From positions 3,420,001 through 3,484,000 of the forward strand of contig NZ_LR134338.1 in the NCBI RefSeq assembly GCF_900637055.1: 64,000 nt of DNA, read 5' to 3'. Each line of letters opens with the position of its first letter. The first letter of the stretch is position 1. Under the pieces are notes generated by a model, which was not told where the DNA came from, made no database searches, and saw only the letters and a list, made by a program, of their open reading frames with translations. Made by a program: the position numbers and the translations under genes. Shown here one piece after another: positions 7,833 to 18,868 of the stretch. Source of the DNA: Brevibacillus brevis (GTDB lineage Bacteria; Bacillota; Bacilli; Brevibacillales; Brevibacillaceae).

Positions 7833-9308
7833 ATGATAACGAAATGGAATGAGTTTCTTTCCATCGCACGAGACTCATATGATTTTAAACATTACTCCCT
7901 TCTGGACGAGGAAAGTCCTTTTGTCATTTCGTACTATCAAACCTTGATAAAAACAGAGCTGCTGCAAAAAAACCTTTTACGACCCTATCAAGAGCGCATG
8001 GAAGCAAATGAATCGATCACGGACCTGCGCCACTTTTCCCGCTTTATCCATGTAGAGGATATTATTTATACAGACGACATACAGACAGTCGTCTCCAAAA
8101 TGATGACGGGCTATGCTGCCATCCAACCGAAAGACAATCTGCAGATCTTCGCCCTCATCAACCTGTCCAATCGGACTGAAGGACTGCGAACCGACAACGA
8201 CACGGAAAACGAGTTTAGTGTCGTTGGGCCTAAGGTAGGCTTTGTTGAAAACATCGATATCAACCTGCATCTCATCCGTCAACAAATCAGCACACCCAAA
8301 TTAATCATTCGAGAGTTAACCTTAGGCACACTCTCTCATACGCGCATCGCCGTTGTCTATTTGTCTGGTATTACGAATCCTCAGCATATTGAAACCGTTG
8401 AGCAAAGACTACAGACGATCGACTTCGATATTATTTTTGATTCATCACAGCTCGATCAAATCATGAGTGATAATTCGAATACCCCTTTCCCACTGTTTCT
8501 GTCTACAGAAAGGATTGACCGGGTCATTTATGCGTTAACTCTTGGGCAGATCGTGATTATTTCCGATGCATCTCCGTATGTCATTACCGGTCCAACCACG
8601 ATCTTTGATTTCTTCATTTCTCCCGAGGATTATTATTTACCGTGGATCTTATCGTCCTTGTTTCGGTTGATTCGTATTTTTGGTGTGCTTTTTTCTATCT
8701 TGATGACCCCTGCCTATACGGCGGTCCTCACTTTTCATTTGGAAATGATTCCGCAAGACATGCTGGCTCCCATCATTTTATCGAGGAAGTACGTCCCTTT
8801 TCCTCCCGTCTTGGAAGTGCTTTTCTTGGAGCTGACGATCGAGTTCTTGCGAGAAGCAGGTGCCCGGCTTCCGACAAAGGTCGGGCAGACTCTTGGAATC
8901 GTAGGTGGAATCGTCATTGGTCAAGCATCTGTAGAAGCAGCCTTAACCAGTAATATATTGCTGATCATCGTTGCTTTGTCGGCGCTTGCCTCTTTCACTA
9001 CCCCCATCTACAAAATGTCAAATACGATCCGTTTCTTGCGCTTTCCGCTCATTATTTTGTCTGGAATATGGGGCGGGCTTGGGATTGCCATCGGTCTCAT
9101 GTTCATGCTGACTCATCTACTTCAGCTTAAATCGTTAGGAACACCTTACCTTGCCCCGCTTTACCCTTTTCGCAGACGCAGCTTCGCGGACAGCTTCATT
9201 CGCTCTTCCTATAGTAGAACGGCCAGAAGGTCTGCTGTTATGCGCGTCATCTCGCAGTGGAGATACGATCCGGACAAGGCCACTCAGAAAAGAGACATTG
9301 ATGAATAG
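7833..9308 (+). CDS. Spore germination receptor A subunit (GerA family)
   Basis: About 491 residues. A soluble N-terminal half is followed by a membrane half with several hydrophobic segments and the family segment PAYTAVLTFHLEMIPQDML, then a basic C-tail. GerA-type A subunits sit in the spore inner membrane and sense germinants with B and C subunits. ATG at 7833 has GGAG 10 nt upstream; an in-frame ATG at 7764 (514 residues) has no clear ribosome site and cannot be excluded. First gene of an A-C-B operon like gerKA-KC-KB. The germinant cannot be predicted. Confidence 0.9.
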   Translation: MITKWNEFLSIARDSYDFKHYSLLDEESPFVISYYQTLIKTELLQKNLLRPYQERMEANESITDLRHFSRFIHVEDIIYTDDIQTVVSKMMTGYAAIQPKDNLQIFALINLSNRTEGLRTDNDTENEFSVVGPKVGFVENIDINLHLIRQQISTPKLIIRELTLGTLSHTRIAVVYLSGITNPQHIETVEQRLQTIDFDIIFDSSQLDQIMSDNSNTPFPLFLSTERIDRVIYALTLGQIVIISDASPYVITGPTTIFDFFISPEDYYLPWILSSLFRLIRIFGVLFSILMTPAYTAVLTFHLEMIPQDMLAPIILSRKYVPFPPVLEVLFLELTIEFLREAGARLPTKVGQTLGIVGGIVIGQASVEAALTSNILLIIVALSALASFTTPIYKMSNTIRFLRFPLIILSGIWGGLGIAIGLMFMLTHLLQLKSLGTPYLAPLYPFRRRSFADSFIRSSYSRTARRSAVMRVISQWRYDPDKATQKRDIDE

Positions 9309-9331
9309 ATGAAGGAGCCATCGAAGAAACC

Positions 9332-10402
9332 ATGGTTGCAAAGAGGAAATGGATTCTGGTGTTATTGATATGGATCATGACTGGCTGCTCTTCGACTCGA
9401 ATCGTCAGCGAAGTACAACTGATTCATTCACTCGGGCTCGATCTCGAAGACCAAGAAATAAAAGGGGCAGCTATCACTCACGTGTACGGAAAGGAAAAGA
9501 CACAGATAGAGCTGCTGGAAACAAAAAGCTCGAATTTATTTACGATCCTCCCTGACTTTAATACCATCACTCCTTCTCAAGTGGAGCTAGGGCAATTGCG
9601 TTCCGTCATTGTTGGGAGAAAATATGCTGAAAACGGAGTGGAAGCGCTGGTACATACACTTTGCCGCGATCCCTCTATTGGTTTTCGCCTTCAACTCGTT
9701 GTGGCGGAACCAGAGGCATTGACGATTTTGAAGGGCATCCGTCATACGCAAGTCCCTTTTTTCATCTCTGATAGTGTCGCTCAAAATATCAAAACGCTGA
9801 ATTTGCCCAAGACCAACCTGCATATTTTCTTGTTCAATTTATACGGCGAGGGCCGTGATCCTTACCTTCCCTATTTCGTGATGCATAATGACAGAGTGAA
9901 GCTGGATGGTCTCGCGCTTTTTCGAGATGACAAATTCGTGCATCGCATCAATTCGAAAGAAAGCTTTTTGTTAAAAATCATGGTTGAAAAAGCCAAGAGT
10001 GGTCAAATTCCATTTGAAGTGACGATCAAGAATCGAAAAGAAACAGGGATGTTGAAAAATCTGCATTCCCATGCCGCCTTCGATGTCAAGATGACAGAAT
10101 CCGTTCCCAGCATCAGGGTAAAGCTCATGGTAAATGGGCAAATCAGCGATTATTCGGAGTGGCTTCAATTATCCAATCCACAGGTATTGCGCCAAATGGA
10201 AAAAGAACTTTCCTCCTACCTGCAAAAGGAGGCGACGATTTTTGTAAAGCATTTGCAGAAGCTTGAAGTTGATCCGGTTGGATTTGGTGATTTGGTTCGT
10301 AGTCGAAGCACGTCATGGGACTACTTGCACTTCAAAAAGATTTACCCACAGATAAAAATCGCCGTGACGGCCTCGATTAAGCTGGAGCAAACGGGTGAGT
10401 AA
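9332..10402 (+). CDS. Spore germination lipoprotein C subunit (GerC family)
   Basis: 356 residues beginning with a lipoprotein signal peptide; the lipobox ends in MTGCSS, with Cys about residue 19 as the lipid anchor. The remainder fits Ger(x)C family architecture and length. It lies between the A and B subunit genes, 23 nt after the A stop, and its ATG follows GAAGGAG at a longish 14-nt spacing. It would anchor to the outer face of the spore inner membrane as part of the germinant receptor. Confidence 0.9.
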   Translation: MVAKRKWILVLLIWIMTGCSSTRIVSEVQLIHSLGLDLEDQEIKGAAITHVYGKEKTQIELLETKSSNLFTILPDFNTITPSQVELGQLRSVIVGRKYAENGVEALVHTLCRDPSIGFRLQLVVAEPEALTILKGIRHTQVPFFISDSVAQNIKTLNLPKTNLHIFLFNLYGEGRDPYLPYFVMHNDRVKLDGLALFRDDKFVHRINSKESFLLKIMVEKAKSGQIPFEVTIKNRKETGMLKNLHSHAAFDVKMTESVPSIRVKLMVNGQISDYSEWLQLSNPQVLRQMEKELSSYLQKEATIFVKHLQKLEVDPVGFGDLVRSRSTSWDYLHFKKIYPQIKIAVTASIKLEQTGE

Positions 10403-10423
10403 TGAATAACCAGGAGGGATCAG

Positions 10424-11557
10424 GTGAGTACTTCCATTCGGGAAAGCGCGATGGTTTCACCTTTTTTTGTATTCTTTCTCGTGCACGCCAATATCGTGGG
10501 GGTCGGAATACTGGGCTTTCAACGGACAATCGTAGCCCATGCCGGATACGATGCATGGATCTCCCTTCTACTTGCCGGGGCAAGCATCCATCTCATTATT
10601 TGGATGCTCTATTCTATGTTGAATGCGGGCAGCCAAGATCTGTACTCCCTTCACGAGCTATGCTTTGGAAAATGGCTAGGCAAGTTGATGAGCTTTGTCG
10701 TATTGATCTACGTTTGGATGGCTGCTTTTCTCATCTTGCGTTCTTACGTCAGTATTGTGAAGCAGTTTATTTTCCCTCTCATGCATACGTGGAGTACAAC
10801 GCTGATAATCTTGCTCCTCATTCTGTACATTGTTGCTGGCGGTTTTCGCACGGTTACGGGCGTCTGTTTTTTAGGTGTGGTGATCCCGGCGATTTTAATG
10901 CTTCCTTTATTTCTATTCCCTTTCGAGTACGCTCACCCAAATAACCTGTTCCCGATGTTTTCGCATAACCTCACCGCTTTGATCGCATCTGCCAAAGACG
11001 CTGTTATCAATTATATGGGCTTTGAATTAGTGCTCTTCTACTACCCGTTTATCAAGCGAGCAGCTCACTCGCAAAAATGGGCCCATGCTGGCGTCCTTTT
11101 CAGCACGCTCCTTTATGTAGCCGTCGCCATCGTAACATTTCTCATGTTTAGCCACGGTGAACTGGATAAGATTATTTGGCCGACCTTGACCATGCTCAAA
11201 ATCGTCGAAATTCCGATTTTGCAGCGATTGGAGTTCATTGTGATCTCTATATGGCTGTTCGTGATTTTGCCAAACATCTGTCTCAATCTATGGGGGGTTA
11301 CCCGCGGAATGAAACAACTATTGGGCATCAGTCAAATCCGCGCCCTTTTGCTTCTCCTCATATTTTTGGCAATGGGTTCCTATCTGCTCGAAGGTACGAC
11401 TCCTTTGCTCATGGCACTCGATTTTTATGGGAAAGTGAGCATCCTTTTCATTTATGGCTATATCCCGCTGCTGTTCTTGCTCTTCCTTCTCTGGGGGAAA
11501 AAGCGAGGTACTGCACGATACCAGACTCCCGGTGCAGAAACAGAAAAAGCCCGATAG
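10424..11557 (+). CDS. Spore germination receptor B subunit (GerB family permease)
   Basis: 377 residues with about ten hydrophobic segments, in the GerAB/ArcD/ProY (amino acid/polyamine transporter) family that forms the germinant-binding membrane subunit. GTG at 10424 has AGGAGGG 5 nt upstream, 22 nt after the C subunit stop. Last gene of the germination operon; its stop lies inside a hairpin shared with the convergent pxpA end. Confidence 0.9.
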   Translation: MSTSIRESAMVSPFFVFFLVHANIVGVGILGFQRTIVAHAGYDAWISLLLAGASIHLIIWMLYSMLNAGSQDLYSLHELCFGKWLGKLMSFVVLIYVWMAAFLILRSYVSIVKQFIFPLMHTWSTTLIILLLILYIVAGGFRTVTGVCFLGVVIPAILMLPLFLFPFEYAHPNNLFPMFSHNLTALIASAKDAVINYMGFELVLFYYPFIKRAAHSQKWAHAGVLFSTLLYVAVAIVTFLMFSHGELDKIIWPTLTMLKIVEIPILQRLEFIVISIWLFVILPNICLNLWGVTRGMKQLLGISQIRALLLLLIFLAMGSYLLEGTTPLLMALDFYGKVSILFIYGYIPLLFLLFLLWGKKRGTARYQTPGAETEKAR

Positions 11558-11570
11558 ATGCCTATCGAGC
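11543..11570 (-). terminator. Terminator of the pyroglutamyl-peptide operon
   Basis: On the minus strand a 9-bp stem with one T:G pair (11549-11557 with 11562-11570) is followed by TTTTT. The stem overlaps the last codons of both pxpA and the convergent gerB gene. Confidence 0.65.
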
Positions 11571-12326
11571 AAAACGTGTTGAGATTGTAATGCCAGCTCC
11601 TAACAAAGCTTCTCGGATATTCTGCGCGAATTCCAACGCATGGGCACCGTCGCCGTGAATACAAATGGAATCGGCCTGAATCGGGATATCCACGCCTTGC
11701 TGGGTCAAGACGCGTCCCTCGCTTATCATACGAATGACTTGTTGAAGGGATTGCTGTTGGTCCGTAATCAGCGCATTCGGGTGACTGCGTGGTGTCAGCG
11801 TGCCATCCTGCTGATACGTACGGTCGGCAAACACTTCGTGCGCAGTAGCTAGTCCGATTTTTTCGCCAGCACGTGTCAATTCGCTCCCCGCCAAGCCATA
11901 CAACACCAGTTCCGGATTTACTTTGTAGATGGCCAACGCGATCGACTCGGCCAGAGCGGGTCTTGTGGCTGCCATATTGTACAGGGCCCCATGTGGCTTC
12001 ACATGATGCATAACGCCCCCTTCTGCTCGTACAAACGCTTGCAGAGCGCCGATTTGGTACACGACTAGATCGTACGCCTCTTCAGGAGAAATCTCCATGT
12101 TGCGACGACCGAAGCCGACCAGATCGGCTAATCCGGGATGGGCACCGATTGCCACACCTGCCTCCAGAGCCATTTGCACTGTTTTTCTCATCGTCGCAGG
12201 ATCGCCAGCATGGAAACCACATGCCACATTTGCAGAGGTGATATAGGACAAAATTTCTTGATCGTTGCCCAACTGATAGGCGCCAAAGCTCTCTCCCATA
12301 TCACAGTTTAGATCTACTGTTTTCAT
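11562..12326 (-). CDS. pxpA: 5-oxoprolinase subunit A (LamB/YcsF family)
   Basis: 254 residues with the LamB/YcsF signature: [13 protein letters not shown] at the N-terminus, [11 protein letters not shown] near residue 34 and VKPHGALYN near residue 108. With PxpB and PxpC it forms the ATP-dependent prokaryotic 5-oxoprolinase that converts 5-oxo-L-proline to L-glutamate. ATG at 12326 follows GGAGG. It starts 4 nt after the pxpC stop and is the last gene of the operon. Confidence 0.95.
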   Translation of the reverse strand: MKTVDLNCDMGESFGAYQLGNDQEILSYITSANVACGFHAGDPATMRKTVQMALEAGVAIGAHPGLADLVGFGRRNMEISPEEAYDLVVYQIGALQAFVRAEGGVMHHVKPHGALYNMAATRPALAESIALAIYKVNPELVLYGLAGSELTRAGEKIGLATAHEVFADRTYQQDGTLTPRSHPNALITDQQQSLQQVIRMISEGRVLTQQGVDIPIQADSICIHGDGAHALEFAQNIREALLGAGITISTRFAR

Positions 12327-12330
12327 CTTT

Positions 12331-13338
12331 TTACCTCCATCCCACGGTTACTTCTATACCAAGCTTGATCGCCTTCATCAATGCATCCCTCTCGATAAGC
12401 GCCTTTTGAGCATCACGCAGAGAAATTTCTTGAAAGTGAATCTTTTCGCCTGGCCGCAACTGGGCGACGATCGGCAAATCTATAGTGGGCACATAGCCTA
12501 TCTTCGGATAACCTCCAATCGTTTGTCTGTCTGCCATCAGGATAATAGGTTGACCGTTTGGCGGTACCTGTATCGTACCAATGGTGACCGCAGCCGAGAT
12601 CAGTTCCATTGACTGCGTAAGTTCGAGCGCCGGTCCTGTTAAGCGATACCCCATCCTGTCTGATTGAGTAGACACTTGAAAGGTTTGTTCGAAAAAGCTT
12701 TGACGACTCTCTTCCGAAAAATCTGCGAATTGCTCGCCTAGTATCACCCGTACAACCGCTTCTCCATTTTTTACAAACGTACTTGAAGGAATAAACCAAT
12801 TCGCCTGGTAGAAGGGAGCCGCTCCTGCCTTTTTTTCCAATTGGTTAGCGAGAAATTGGCTGAATGAACCTGGAGAGCTTTGAACTAGCTTATCTCCTGC
12901 CGCAAGCATTCTACCTGCAAAGCCTCCGAAGCTTCCACGGAGATTCGTACTACGACTTCCCATCACAAGTGGCACATCCCATCCGCCTGCGACTGCGAGA
13001 TAGGCGCGACAACCTTCATTGGCCAGGCCAACCTTCAAGATGCTTCCACTCCTGATCCAGACTGCTCGATTGGGCAGGACGGATCTATCATTGATCGTGA
13101 CTTTGAAGTCACCACCACAAATGGCTATTAGCATGTCCTTATGAAACAACAAGCTTGGACCTCTCATCGTCAGCTCCAGAACCGCATCCGTTTGTTGATT
13201 GCCAACTAACATGTTCGCAATCTGTACAGCTTGCTTGTCCATCACCCCACTGACACTGACCCCATACTGCTGAAAGCCAAATCTACCTGTATCTTGAACG
13301 GTCGTGCAAAGTCCTGGCGTAATCACCTCTACACTCAC
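12331..13338 (-). CDS. pxpC: 5-oxoprolinase subunit C (biotin-dependent carboxylase-like, KipA family)
   Basis: 335 residues matching PxpC/Kip[22 protein letters not shown] at the N-terminus and [14 protein letters not shown] near residue 270. It pairs with PxpB in the 5-oxoprolinase complex; Bacillus homologues were first described as kinase-inhibitor antagonists. The GTG start at 13338 immediately follows the pxpB TAA, with GGAGAAGG 8 nt upstream, so the two genes are translationally coupled. Confidence 0.94.
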   Translation of the reverse strand: MSVEVITPGLCTTVQDTGRFGFQQYGVSVSGVMDKQAVQIANMLVGNQQTDAVLELTMRGPSLLFHKDMLIAICGGDFKVTINDRSVLPNRAVWIRSGSILKVGLANEGCRAYLAVAGGWDVPLVMGSRSTNLRGSFGGFAGRMLAAGDKLVQSSPGSFSQFLANQLEKKAGAAPFYQANWFIPSSTFVKNGEAVVRVILGEQFADFSEESRQSFFEQTFQVSTQSDRMGYRLTGPALELTQSMELISAAVTIGTIQVPPNGQPIILMADRQTIGGYPKIGYVPTIDLPIVAQLRPGEKIHFQEISLRDAQKALIERDALMKAIKLGIEVTVGWR

Positions 13339-14049
13339 TTAGTACACCTTCTCCCCGTTATCGTATTCCCGCTCGGAGATGGGACGGAAGCGAACTTTAT
13401 CACCAGCGCACAAGAGACTTGGAGAACTTTCACCTGCCTGAAATAAGCTCAATGGTGTTCTTCCGATAATTTGCCACCCACCTGGGCTCTCTATCGAATA
13501 AATACCTGTTTGCAATCCTCCGATTCCTACACTACCCTTCGGAATAGATAGTCGTGGCGAGGAACGTCGCGGCGTGGCCAGTCGTTCATCCATTCCTCCG
13601 AGATACGGAAAGCCGGGAGCAAATCCGATCATGTACACCAGGTACTCTGTTGTCGAATGGATCGAAATCACTTCCTCTATACTAAGACCATTTTGTTTGG
13701 CAACAACCTCCAGATCCGGCCCAAAGCTCCCACCGTAACAAACCGGGATTTCTACCAGTCTGTACTCTTTAGAGTGAGTGTTGGAGATTTGCTGCGACAT
13801 TTGCTCAAGAATAGCAACAGCACGATCGTATGGCAAAATATCATCAAGTGGATCGAAAAGAGTAATCGGATCGTAATAGACTGTAACAGTCGTAAAGCCA
13901 GGTACAGATTCGATCATCCCGGGGAAAGGATGCTCCTGTAGGTATTCAGAGAATTGGATGACCTTCTCATGGGTCTGTTGATCGATAACCTCTCCTAGTT
14001 TGACCATGACACCCGAGTCCCCAAGAGGAGAGAATTCATATCTAGGCAA
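13339..14049 (-). CDS. pxpB: 5-oxoprolinase subunit B (KipI family)
   Basis: 236 residues of the KipI/PxpB family, with the motifs MIGFAPGFPYLGGMD near residue 145, PRLSIPKGSVGIGG and SPGGWQIIGRTP. The TTG start at 14049 is chosen for GGAGGG with 7-nt spacing and because it gives the usual N-terminus RYEFSPLGDSGV. In-frame ATGs at 14064 and 14088 lack good ribosome sites. It acts with PxpC and PxpA to open 5-oxoproline. Confidence 0.93.
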   Translation of the reverse strand: MPRYEFSPLGDSGVMVKLGEVIDQQTHEKVIQFSEYLQEHPFPGMIESVPGFTTVTVYYDPITLFDPLDDILPYDRAVAILEQMSQQISNTHSKEYRLVEIPVCYGGSFGPDLEVVAKQNGLSIEEVISIHSTTEYLVYMIGFAPGFPYLGGMDERLATPRRSSPRLSIPKGSVGIGGLQTGIYSIESPGGWQIIGRTPLSLFQAGESSPSLLCAGDKVRFRPISEREYDNGEKVY

Positions 14050-14102
14050 CGGTTTTCCCTCCATTTTCGAATATCGGCACTGCCACATGAATGGAATGGA
14101 AG

Positions 14103-14121
14103 GGAGGAGGTTTTCTCCTCC
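14103..14121. other. Intercistronic stem-loop between pcp and pxpB
   Basis: GGAGGAG (14103-14109) and CTCCTCC (14115-14121) pair around a 5-nt loop directly after the pcp stop. No T-run follows, so it is not a classic terminator; it may stabilise or process the operon mRNA. Confidence 0.4.
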
Positions 14122-14124
14122 TGC

Positions 14125-14772
14125 TCAGCTAATTTGTCCGCCTTCCATGACAATATCCCGATCATTAGATATGGTCGTCTCGATTGCCAATCGCAAGCCT
14201 TTTACAATTGTTTCTAACGCCATGCTTGGCTGCCCTGCTTGCTTTGCTGCCTGTTCAGGCAAATAAGGGATATGGATGAACCCTCCACGTATGGAAGCTT
14301 TTTTCTCAGCAAGGTAATGCATCAATCCATAAAAAAGATGGTTGCACACATATGTACCCGCCGTCTGCGATATGGAAGCCGGAATTCCTTGTTGTTTTAA
14401 CTCGTGTACAATCGCTTTGATTGGCAATGTAGACCAGTAGCCAGTAGGACCATTTTCCCTGATCGGTGTATCAATCGGCTGATTTCCTTCGTTATCCGGG
14501 ATTCGAGCATCATTGACGTTAATCGCTACACGCTCAACCGCAATATCTCCTCGTCCACCTGCTTGTCCGATACATAACACGATGTCCGGATTCGTTTCAT
14601 CTATCGCTGTGTACAGATGTTCGATAGATTTTTCAAAAACCGTAGGAATTTGGCGCAGCTCTACTTTATACAAATCAGACTTGATTTTTCCCAGCTCTTT
14701 TACTGATTCCCAAGCAGGGTTAACCATTTCTCCACCAAAAGGATCAAACCCTGTTACTAAAATGGTCTTCAT
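14125..14772 (-). CDS. pcp: Pyroglutamyl-peptidase I (C15 family)
   Basis: 215 residues, the family length. N-terminal [17 protein letters not shown], the Glu region [15 protein letters not shown] near residue 75, and the active Cys in [15 protein letters not shown] near residue 143 are present; the catalytic His is expected in [10 protein letters not shown] near residue 166. The enzyme removes N-terminal pyroglutamate from peptides. ATG at 14772 follows GGAGGAGG, and the gene overlaps the end of the upstream M14 peptidase by 29 nt. Its product, pyroglutamate, is the substrate of the PxpABC enzyme encoded directly downstream. Confidence 0.95.
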   Translation of the reverse strand: MKTILVTGFDPFGGEMVNPAWESVKELGKIKSDLYKVELRQIPTVFEKSIEHLYTAIDETNPDIVLCIGQAGGRGDIAVERVAINVNDARIPDNEGNQPIDTPIRENGPTGYWSTLPIKAIVHELKQQGIPASISQTAGTYVCNHLFYGLMHYLAEKKASIRGGFIHIPYLPEQAAKQAGQPSMALETIVKGLRLAIETTISNDRDIVMEGGQIS

Positions 14773-17700
14773 GATTGCCTCCTCCGATCCGCATCGGTCT
14801 CATTCGTGTAAGTCGAATATGGTCTTGTCTATACTGTCGCGAAACACGCCGTGGGCTGGATGCCACACACTGCATGACAGCACGATTGAAAACCTTATGT
14901 GTTTCTATGCAATCTCGCAATGCTCCTCCCGCGACCGTCTCATCAGCCGCTTCGGTTATTAAATCAAGCGTCACCCATTCAGGAAAACGAGAGAGTAAGG
15001 AAGGAGAGGTTCTGTTCGGCTTTGTAGGCCAACGATAAAACAAGAAATCTTGATCAGTAGGCAATGGGAAAATGGCGGGCTCCCAATTATGTCCATACCG
15101 AATGTAGCGCTCGATAAAGCGTTTATTTTTGTTCCACAGACGCGGATGATGTCTCAGCCCTTCCTCGGCTGCCTTTTGAATCGTATCAAGAGCGACAGCA
15201 TGATGAGGATAGTCAGATCGCTCCATCTCGCGGCCAATTCCGTAAAAGAGTGAGATCGGCATCCAATAAGATACAGGGAATCTTGGCGGGCTATTGTACC
15301 CTGCGAATGGTTGTGTCCATTCATGCGAAGGGATTCCGTGATCATCAATGATCACATCCGGCAACCAGCGATAAAACAGTTGGGGAACTACCCGCGATTC
15401 GCCAAAGACACTCGGCTGAAAACGGTGATTGGTATATTCTAATCCAACGGCATTATAACGGGCAGCATGATGCTTCCAAAATGGATTATCTTTGACGAGC
15501 TCTTGATGCAGTGCGACCCCATCCGGATTCGCAAATGGAATCACGACCAGATTGAAACGAGTAAGCCAATCCATTTTTTCGGTTATGAGCTCTGCTACTA
15601 GCTCACGTGCAGCAGGCATACTGGAAACCTCGTTTGGATGATGTCCGGTTTCGAGCAAAATGGTTGGTTTATACAGAGATAGCTTGTGAGTTGATACGTA
15701 TGTGGAAATCTGGGGTGCTGTTACTTCCACTGCAAAAATCGGCCTTCCTTCAAACGATTTCTCTACTTCCCAGATATGCACAGAGGGATGAGTAGCCAGC
15801 TCTGCCCATTCGCCCATATTTGGATGATGGCTTCGGTGTAGATAAGGAAGCTTCCGTTCTTCGATGCTGGTACTCTTTTCGTTCGTTCTCAGGATGCGTG
15901 CTTTTACAGGAGCAGATTGCTCTGCCTCGAAGTATAAATGAGTCGTTTTGATAGAGAAAGCTGGTTCCTCTTTATATTCTTTTACGCGAATGGTTGCCAC
16001 TGGAGAGCTTGCTGGTTTGACCATTACAAATGGTCGCACCGCCCCAGGAGAATTCCACGCCACTCCCGTTTTTCTTTCACCCAAATACGCATAGTAGTCC
16101 AGCGTATAAAAATAAATATCTTCATGCAACGCTTCTAACGACGATATTGTTTCTTCGTCTATGTTTAGCCGTTCTTCCTGTTCACTCATAGTGACGGTTA
16201 CCTCTATCGAATGAAAGAGCGGAAAGTTTCCTTGATACGGTTCATTTTGTTTACATAACAATCCTTCCGTCAACTCAGGTAAAAATTGCTGCGTATAGAA
16301 TTGCCAAAACCTCTCTCGATCCGTAGGAACCAAGAATTGTTCTTTTGTTGTTCCATAGGAGAAGAAGAGTCCTGACGTAGTTGGATAAGCTCGACTTTGC
16401 TCGTCGGCATACGGCACTGTGGATACAGGTACATCCAAATTCCATGTACCTAAGTGCTCCAATCCGACTCCCCAAGCCTCGACTTGGTAAGTATAAGGTA
16501 GGTTCTCATCCATCACAAATGATACTTGCGACAAGGACAAGCCCAATTCTTTTTCCAACAACTGATCAACCGGGTATAATTCTTGAAGCCATCGATGAGA
16601 AAGCTCCATCCCGCCTTCTCTTTCTTCTCGTTGGAAAGAGATCAAAATTCGCTCTACTCGTTCCCCTGTACGTACAAGAGACGGCAAAATCGTTTCTTTT
16701 ATCCAGCACAAACCTGGCTTAAAAGCAGAGTGAATATGTACCGTACTATCGCTATCCGGAAGCAGCTCCGTGATTGCGCTCTTCCAGCATCGCTCCAACG
16801 CACGTCTAATCTCTTTTGGTTCTGACAAAAACGCGGTGACCGCAAGCGGAGAAGATAAGCACCCAGCCGTTTCCTTTTGACTAACAATCGCGATCAACCG
16901 CTCATGAAACAACTGTTCTATCTCATTTCGCTCGCCCTGGTCTTTCCATGTTTTCTCTATAAATAAGGGGAATTCCTTCACTTTTGGCTCTTCTAATTCC
17001 TCCCATGCACCAAAAGTCCCCCCGAGCCGGTGCGAAGTGGCAGTCCCGAGATAATCAAGCGCCGCAACAATCGCTTGTCCTCCCCCTGAAAGCTGGATGA
17101 CTCTTGTTGTCTTTTCTTTAGGGTCTGAGATTACTTCGACCACTCCACTTGCTAGAGGTGCTTCACAATTCATGTGTAAAGAAAAGGTGAGCTCCGCAAT
17201 CCGATTTGCTTCTCCTGTGAGCGGGAAAAGTATCCCGGTCGAAGCTAGACCAATCCGAGCTGCAAAGCGGGCGGCAGACATAACCGCCTCTGCAGTATGG
17301 AGCCCTGTAAAAAACACATCTGTCCGACTCGTTAAATCCGTACGCCCTGCTTGATAGAACCCTGCCGTTGTCCAAAGCTCTGCCAAACTATCAAGCGGAG
17401 TTGGTCTCTCTACGATAGGACTTCCCTCATGCGAACTCATCAGCCCATACTGGGGTATCGCAATTTGATAGACAGGTGAAGCATCCGCACAAACATATAG
17501 TTGAACTTCATGTAAAGAACAACGAATCCTTTCAATGTCACCGAGTGAAGTGGTTGCAGGTGCTGCATCTGTCCAATACGCCGCCATCCAGCGCAGTAAT
17601 CGGCTAAGACTCTCCTCGCTTCCACCAACGAAAGCAATTCGATTGTTCCCTCGATCGAGAGTGCATGACGCATCATCCACGTCGCAGGATGGCTCAATAC

Positions 17701-17944
17701 ATACTGTGCAAAGCCACTCACCGCTTTTCGTGCTGCTAGCAGCCATCGGTGAATCTTCCATACGAATGGAAGGCAGATCCAGCTCACTTGTTTCAAGGCC
17801 TAATCGGGCGCAAAAATCAATGAATCCTTCTACGACGATTCCCGTTTGAAAACAGAAGGAAACAGACAATGAATCAGCTACACCGTCATTGTTTCGGTCG
17901 GCAACTAACCCTTTCGATGTAAAAATTTCACCTAGCCCTCTCAT
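14744..17944 (-). CDS. Large M14-type zinc carboxypeptidase-like protein
   Basis: 1066 residues, far longer than a simple carboxypeptidase. The last third carries M14 features: the HxxE zinc motif in [11 protein letters not shown] near residue 766, an [10 protein letters not shown] segment near residue 812, and a candidate third zinc ligand in [11 protein letters not shown] near residue 868. No signal peptide is seen, so it is probably cytosolic. The N-terminal two thirds I do not recognise; the segment [12 protein letters not shown] near residue 17 resembles an EF-hand-like calcium loop. ATG at 17944 has AAGGGGG upstream. Placed between the peptide importer and pcp, it likely trims imported peptides. 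Substrate unknown. Confidence 0.82.
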   Translation of the reverse strand: MRGLGEIFTSKGLVADRNNDGVADSLSVSFCFQTGIVVEGFIDFCARLGLETSELDLPSIRMEDSPMAASSTKSGEWLCTVCIEPSCDVDDASCTLDRGNNRIAFVGGSEESLSRLLRWMAAYWTDAAPATTSLGDIERIRCSLHEVQLYVCADASPVYQIAIPQYGLMSSHEGSPIVERPTPLDSLAELWTTAGFYQAGRTDLTSRTDVFFTGLHTAEAVMSAARFAARIGLASTGILFPLTGEANRIAELTFSLHMNCEAPLASGVVEVISDPKEKTTRVIQLSGGGQAIVAALDYLGTATSHRLGGTFGAWEELEEPKVKEFPLFIEKTWKDQGERNEIEQLFHERLIAIVSQKETAGCLSSPLAVTAFLSEPKEIRRALERCWKSAITELLPDSDSTVHIHSAFKPGLCWIKETILPSLVRTGERVERILISFQREEREGGMELSHRWLQELYPVDQLLEKELGLSLSQVSFVMDENLPYTYQVEAWGVGLEHLGTWNLDVPVSTVPYADEQSRAYPTTSGLFFSYGTTKEQFLVPTDRERFWQFYTQQFLPELTEGLLCKQNEPYQGNFPLFHSIEVTVTMSEQEERLNIDEETISSLEALHEDIYFYTLDYYAYLGERKTGVAWNSPGAVRPFVMVKPASSPVATIRVKEYKEEPAFSIKTTHLYFEAEQSAPVKARILRTNEKSTSIEERKLPYLHRSHHPNMGEWAELATHPSVHIWEVEKSFEGRPIFAVEVTAPQISTYVSTHKLSLYKPTILLETGHHPNEVSSMPAARELVAELITEKMDWLTRFNLVVIPFANPDGVALHQELVKDNPFWKHHAARYNAVGLEYTNHRFQPSVFGESRVVPQLFYRWLPDVIIDDHGIPSHEWTQPFAGYNSPPRFPVSYWMPISLFYGIGREMERSDYPHHAVALDTIQKAAEEGLRHHPRLWNKNKRFIERYIRYGHNWEPAIFPLPTDQDFLFYRWPTKPNRTSPSLLSRFPEWVTLDLITEAADETVAGGALRDCIETHKVFNRAVMQCVASSPRRVSRQYRQDHIRLTRMRPMRIGGGNHEDHFSNRV

Positions 17945-17956
17945 TGGTTAGCCCCC

Positions 17957-18868
17957 TTACACGCGCAGATTTGGATCTAGCTCATCACGCAGCCAATCGC
18001 CCAGCAGGTTAATTCCAAACACCGTAATCATAATGGCGATGCCAGGGAAAGTAGCAACCCACCATGCCGTCTCCAGATAGTTTCGACCGTCTGCCAGCAT
18101 GCCTCCCCATGTAGGAATCGAAGGGTCTACACCCAACCCAATAAACGTCAGCGATGCTTCCAATAAAATGTTGGTGGCTACATTTAACGTTGCCAATACG
18201 ATGATCGAAGAAGAAACGTTTGGCAGAACATGTTTTCTGATGATCCGCAAATTCGTAGCCCCGATTGCTTTGGCAGCCTGGACGTATTCCATTTCTTTTA
18301 CACTCATGACCTGTCCTCGAACCAGTCGCGCAAAGCCTACCCAGTTACTGATCCCCAGAACAAGTATGAGCTTCCATAGACCTGCCCCAAAGACCGTCAT
18401 GACAATAATCGCAAACAAAATGAAAGGGAATGCCAGCTGTACATCTGCCAAGCGCATTAACAGATCATCTACCCAGCGTCCGTAAAAGCCTGCGATGAGG
18501 CCCAGAATTACCCCGATAACTAAGGAAATCAGTACGGATACGACACCAACCAATAACGATATTCGTGCTCCGTAAATGATTCGGCTGAGTAAGTCACGTC
18601 CTACCTGATCGGTACCTAGCAAATACTCGGATTTCCCAGTATCGTCCATCCACGAGGGAGCAACTAGCCGTGCACGCAAATCAGCTTTATCAGGAGTGGA
18701 TGGCGCAATTACCGGAGCGAAAAGTGCGGATACGACGGCAAGCATAAGCAAGAACATCCCCGTCATTGCCCACGGATTTCGAACGAATCTTCTGCCCATC
18801 TTGCTCCATTTTCCACGTTTTTTGATTGGTGGATTGGTCTGATTGTTTGTAACTGTCGCTGTCGTCAT
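17957..18868 (-). CDS. Peptide ABC transporter permease (DppC/OppC type)
   Basis: 303 residues with an N-terminal OppC_N segment (GRRFVRNPWAMTGMFLLML) and about six membrane segments, with the EAA-like cytoplasmic loop VKEMEYVQAAKAIGATNLRI near residue 193. It starts by a 4-nt ATGA overlap with the DppB-type gene, typical of coupled permease pairs. Imports oligopeptides with the neighbouring binding protein and two ATPases. Confidence 0.92.
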   Translation of the reverse strand: MTTATVTNNQTNPPIKKRGKWSKMGRRFVRNPWAMTGMFLLMLAVVSALFAPVIAPSTPDKADLRARLVAPSWMDDTGKSEYLLGTDQVGRDLLSRIIYGARISLLVGVVSVLISLVIGVILGLIAGFYGRWVDDLLMRLADVQLAFPFILFAIIVMTVFGAGLWKLILVLGISNWVGFARLVRGQVMSVKEMEYVQAAKAIGATNLRIIRKHVLPNVSSSIIVLATLNVATNILLEASLTFIGLGVDPSIPTWGGMLADGRNYLETAWWVATFPGIAIMITVFGINLLGDWLRDELDPNLRV

